A stretch of 64,000 bases of DNA from Impatiens glandulifera (taxonomy: Eukaryota; Streptophyta; Magnoliopsida; Ericales; Balsaminaceae), in the NCBI RefSeq assembly GCF_907164915.1, contig NC_061870.1, positions 26,759,348 through 26,823,347 on the forward strand, written 5' to 3'. Shown here in pieces: positions 63,002-64,000 of this stretch. Positions within the stretch are counted from its first letter, which is position 1, and each line of letters opens with the position of its first letter. The position numbers and the translations under genes were made by a program. A model generated the notes under the pieces. That model had not been told where the DNA came from. It saw only the letters and a list, made by a program, of their open reading frames with translations, and did not search any database.

Positions 63002-64000
63002 TCTCCATGGGAGTTGTGAAGATGTGACCAATTATTATTATTTTTATTTGGATCAACCAATTTCCTTTTATTGAAATAGTTATTATCTGTTATTTTTTAT
63101 TTAGATCAACCATTTTTTATTTATTTAAATAGTTATTATCTAATCACCAGAAATGATAAGATATAAACTTTTTATATATATATATGAATTCAACAAATAA
63201 GAAACAATTCAAAATGAAGGAAAAGAGGAGAATAAAAGGGGGAAAGAGAAAGCCTCTAACAATAGGCAAAAAAAATACTTTCATGTAACAAGGTACCAAA
63301 TTGTAAAAAAAAGGTAAAAATCATTTATGCCTTGAACTCATCATTCTTTCTTCATAAACCCTGCCCATAAATTTGTCACAGCATGCCCTAAACAAATTAG
63401 GAAACCATATCCATTTGAGGGAAGAGCCCCTTCAACCAGAATAATATCATAAGGACCGAGCCCATGCCAAATCTTCTAAACAACATGGCCAATGCAGCTC
63501 AAGGGCATGATCATCACAAAGTCTGGCACCTTTATGATGCAAAATCAGAAAACGAGAACAACAAAGGGATGTGAACTTTAATTATTTATATTAATTAACT
63601 GTAGTCACACCAATTATTAATGACATGTTTTACTAAATTGTAAGATTCAATTGGATTAGTGTAAGCATCAAAGTTAAAGATTTAACCACGGAACCATCAA
63701 CAAAAGATGAAAAATTTGAAGTTAAAACTTGCCAGTCAACTTATAAGAGAAAAAAGATACATCTCAAATACTTCATGAACCTAGTACTGTTTGTATTTAG
63801 TGGAGAACATATTCTCTTTAATCCATGCAAACACACAAGTTGATAACTTGTATACATAGGAGAGCATAAGTGTGAAAAGATCTAGATTGCCTGAGATAGA
63901 GAAGGGGCCCTTCGCTAAAAAGGATTTTCTAGATCAAAAGGCAGTGAAAGAGGTTGCGGTTCTTCTTCTCGCCTGAGTATTAGAATTTAGAAGGCTTTAT
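61312..64000. other. Intron 4 of the PFK gene (or its broken remainder), no exon found
   Basis: Starts with a donor GTAACTTCC. I looked on the plus strand for the expected next exon (after ...NDVIRQ, normally IV.TL..YGV...) and did not find it. The segment holds possible retroelement debris (61540-61720, 62230-62545) and a long (AT)n tract. A stretch at 63370-63560 reads on the minus strand as hydrophobic protein-like text (VEGALPSNGYGF, GHAVTNLWAGF) but with a stop in the middle. No complete mobile element can be drawn. Confidence 0.45.
62940..62996. repeat. (AT)n microsatellite
   Basis: About 28 uninterrupted AT dinucleotides within the last PFK intron. Confidence 0.9.

Noticed and set aside
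63370..63560. Minus-strand hydrophobic protein-like text
   Set aside because: A stop codon interrupts it and no family could be named; too weak to list as a gene.

Overview
This is nuclear DNA from a flowering plant, almost certainly a eudicot. The evidence is nine plant-type protein genes with GT-AG introns, very AT-rich intergenic DNA, and plant repeat families (tRNA-derived SINEs, LINEs, MITEs, foldback elements, LTR pieces). The repeat flavour recalls asterids, but that is only an impression. No bacterial, viral or organellar gene was found. All gene models below were built by hand from splice signals and protein family conservation.

Layout: (1) 0.96-3.05 kb, minus: LRK10L-type receptor-like kinase, 3 exons. 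(2) 8.32-10.10 kb, minus: 2-hydroxyacyl-CoA lyase, 2 exons. (3) 12.07-14.01 kb, plus: mitochondrial F1-ATP synthase beta subunit, 5 exons. (4) 16.46-17.41 kb, plus: ATL-type RING-H2 ubiquitin ligase, 1 exon. (5) 22.01-23.06 kb, plus: ANTH-domain clathrin-assembly protein, 1 exon. (6) 32.77-35.41 kb, minus: MATE/DETOXIFICATION transporter, 8 exons. (7) 47.18-50.05 kb, plus: GRAM-domain GEM-like protein, 4 exons. (8) 54.47-55.25 kb, plus: zinc-finger homeodomain transcription factor, 1 coding exon. (9) 59.16 kb to beyond the window, plus: plastid-type ATP-dependent phosphofructokinase. Its first four exons are seen; the fifth is not found within 2.7 kb of intron.

The genes do unrelated jobs (surface signalling, peroxisomal/acyl-CoA metabolism, respiration, protein turnover, endocytosis, export, transcription, glycolysis). 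They share no operon-like logic, as expected for a plant chromosome.

Between genes the DNA is mostly decayed transposable elements. The best supported are: a tandem duplication carrying two tRNA-Val(AAC) copies with the same 12-nt T-arm deletion (7.2-7.8 kb); two related foldback elements with a shared terminus (11.25-11.68 and 18.37-20.11 kb); an LTR-like block (20.2-21.4 kb); a duplicated TIR-element array (23.9-27.5 kb); a tandem array of about 294-bp SINE-like units with Pol III A and B boxes (35.7-37.05 kb), flanked by a duplicated copy of the MATE promoter region; an inverted MITE pair (39.4-40.8 kb); three LINE fragments of one family (15.7, 43.3 and 44.4-46.8 kb); and two SINE insertions with target-site duplications (50.1-50.3 and 55.77-55.95 kb). 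I see no convincing new gene system. The most unusual items are the repeat architectures, not the genes.
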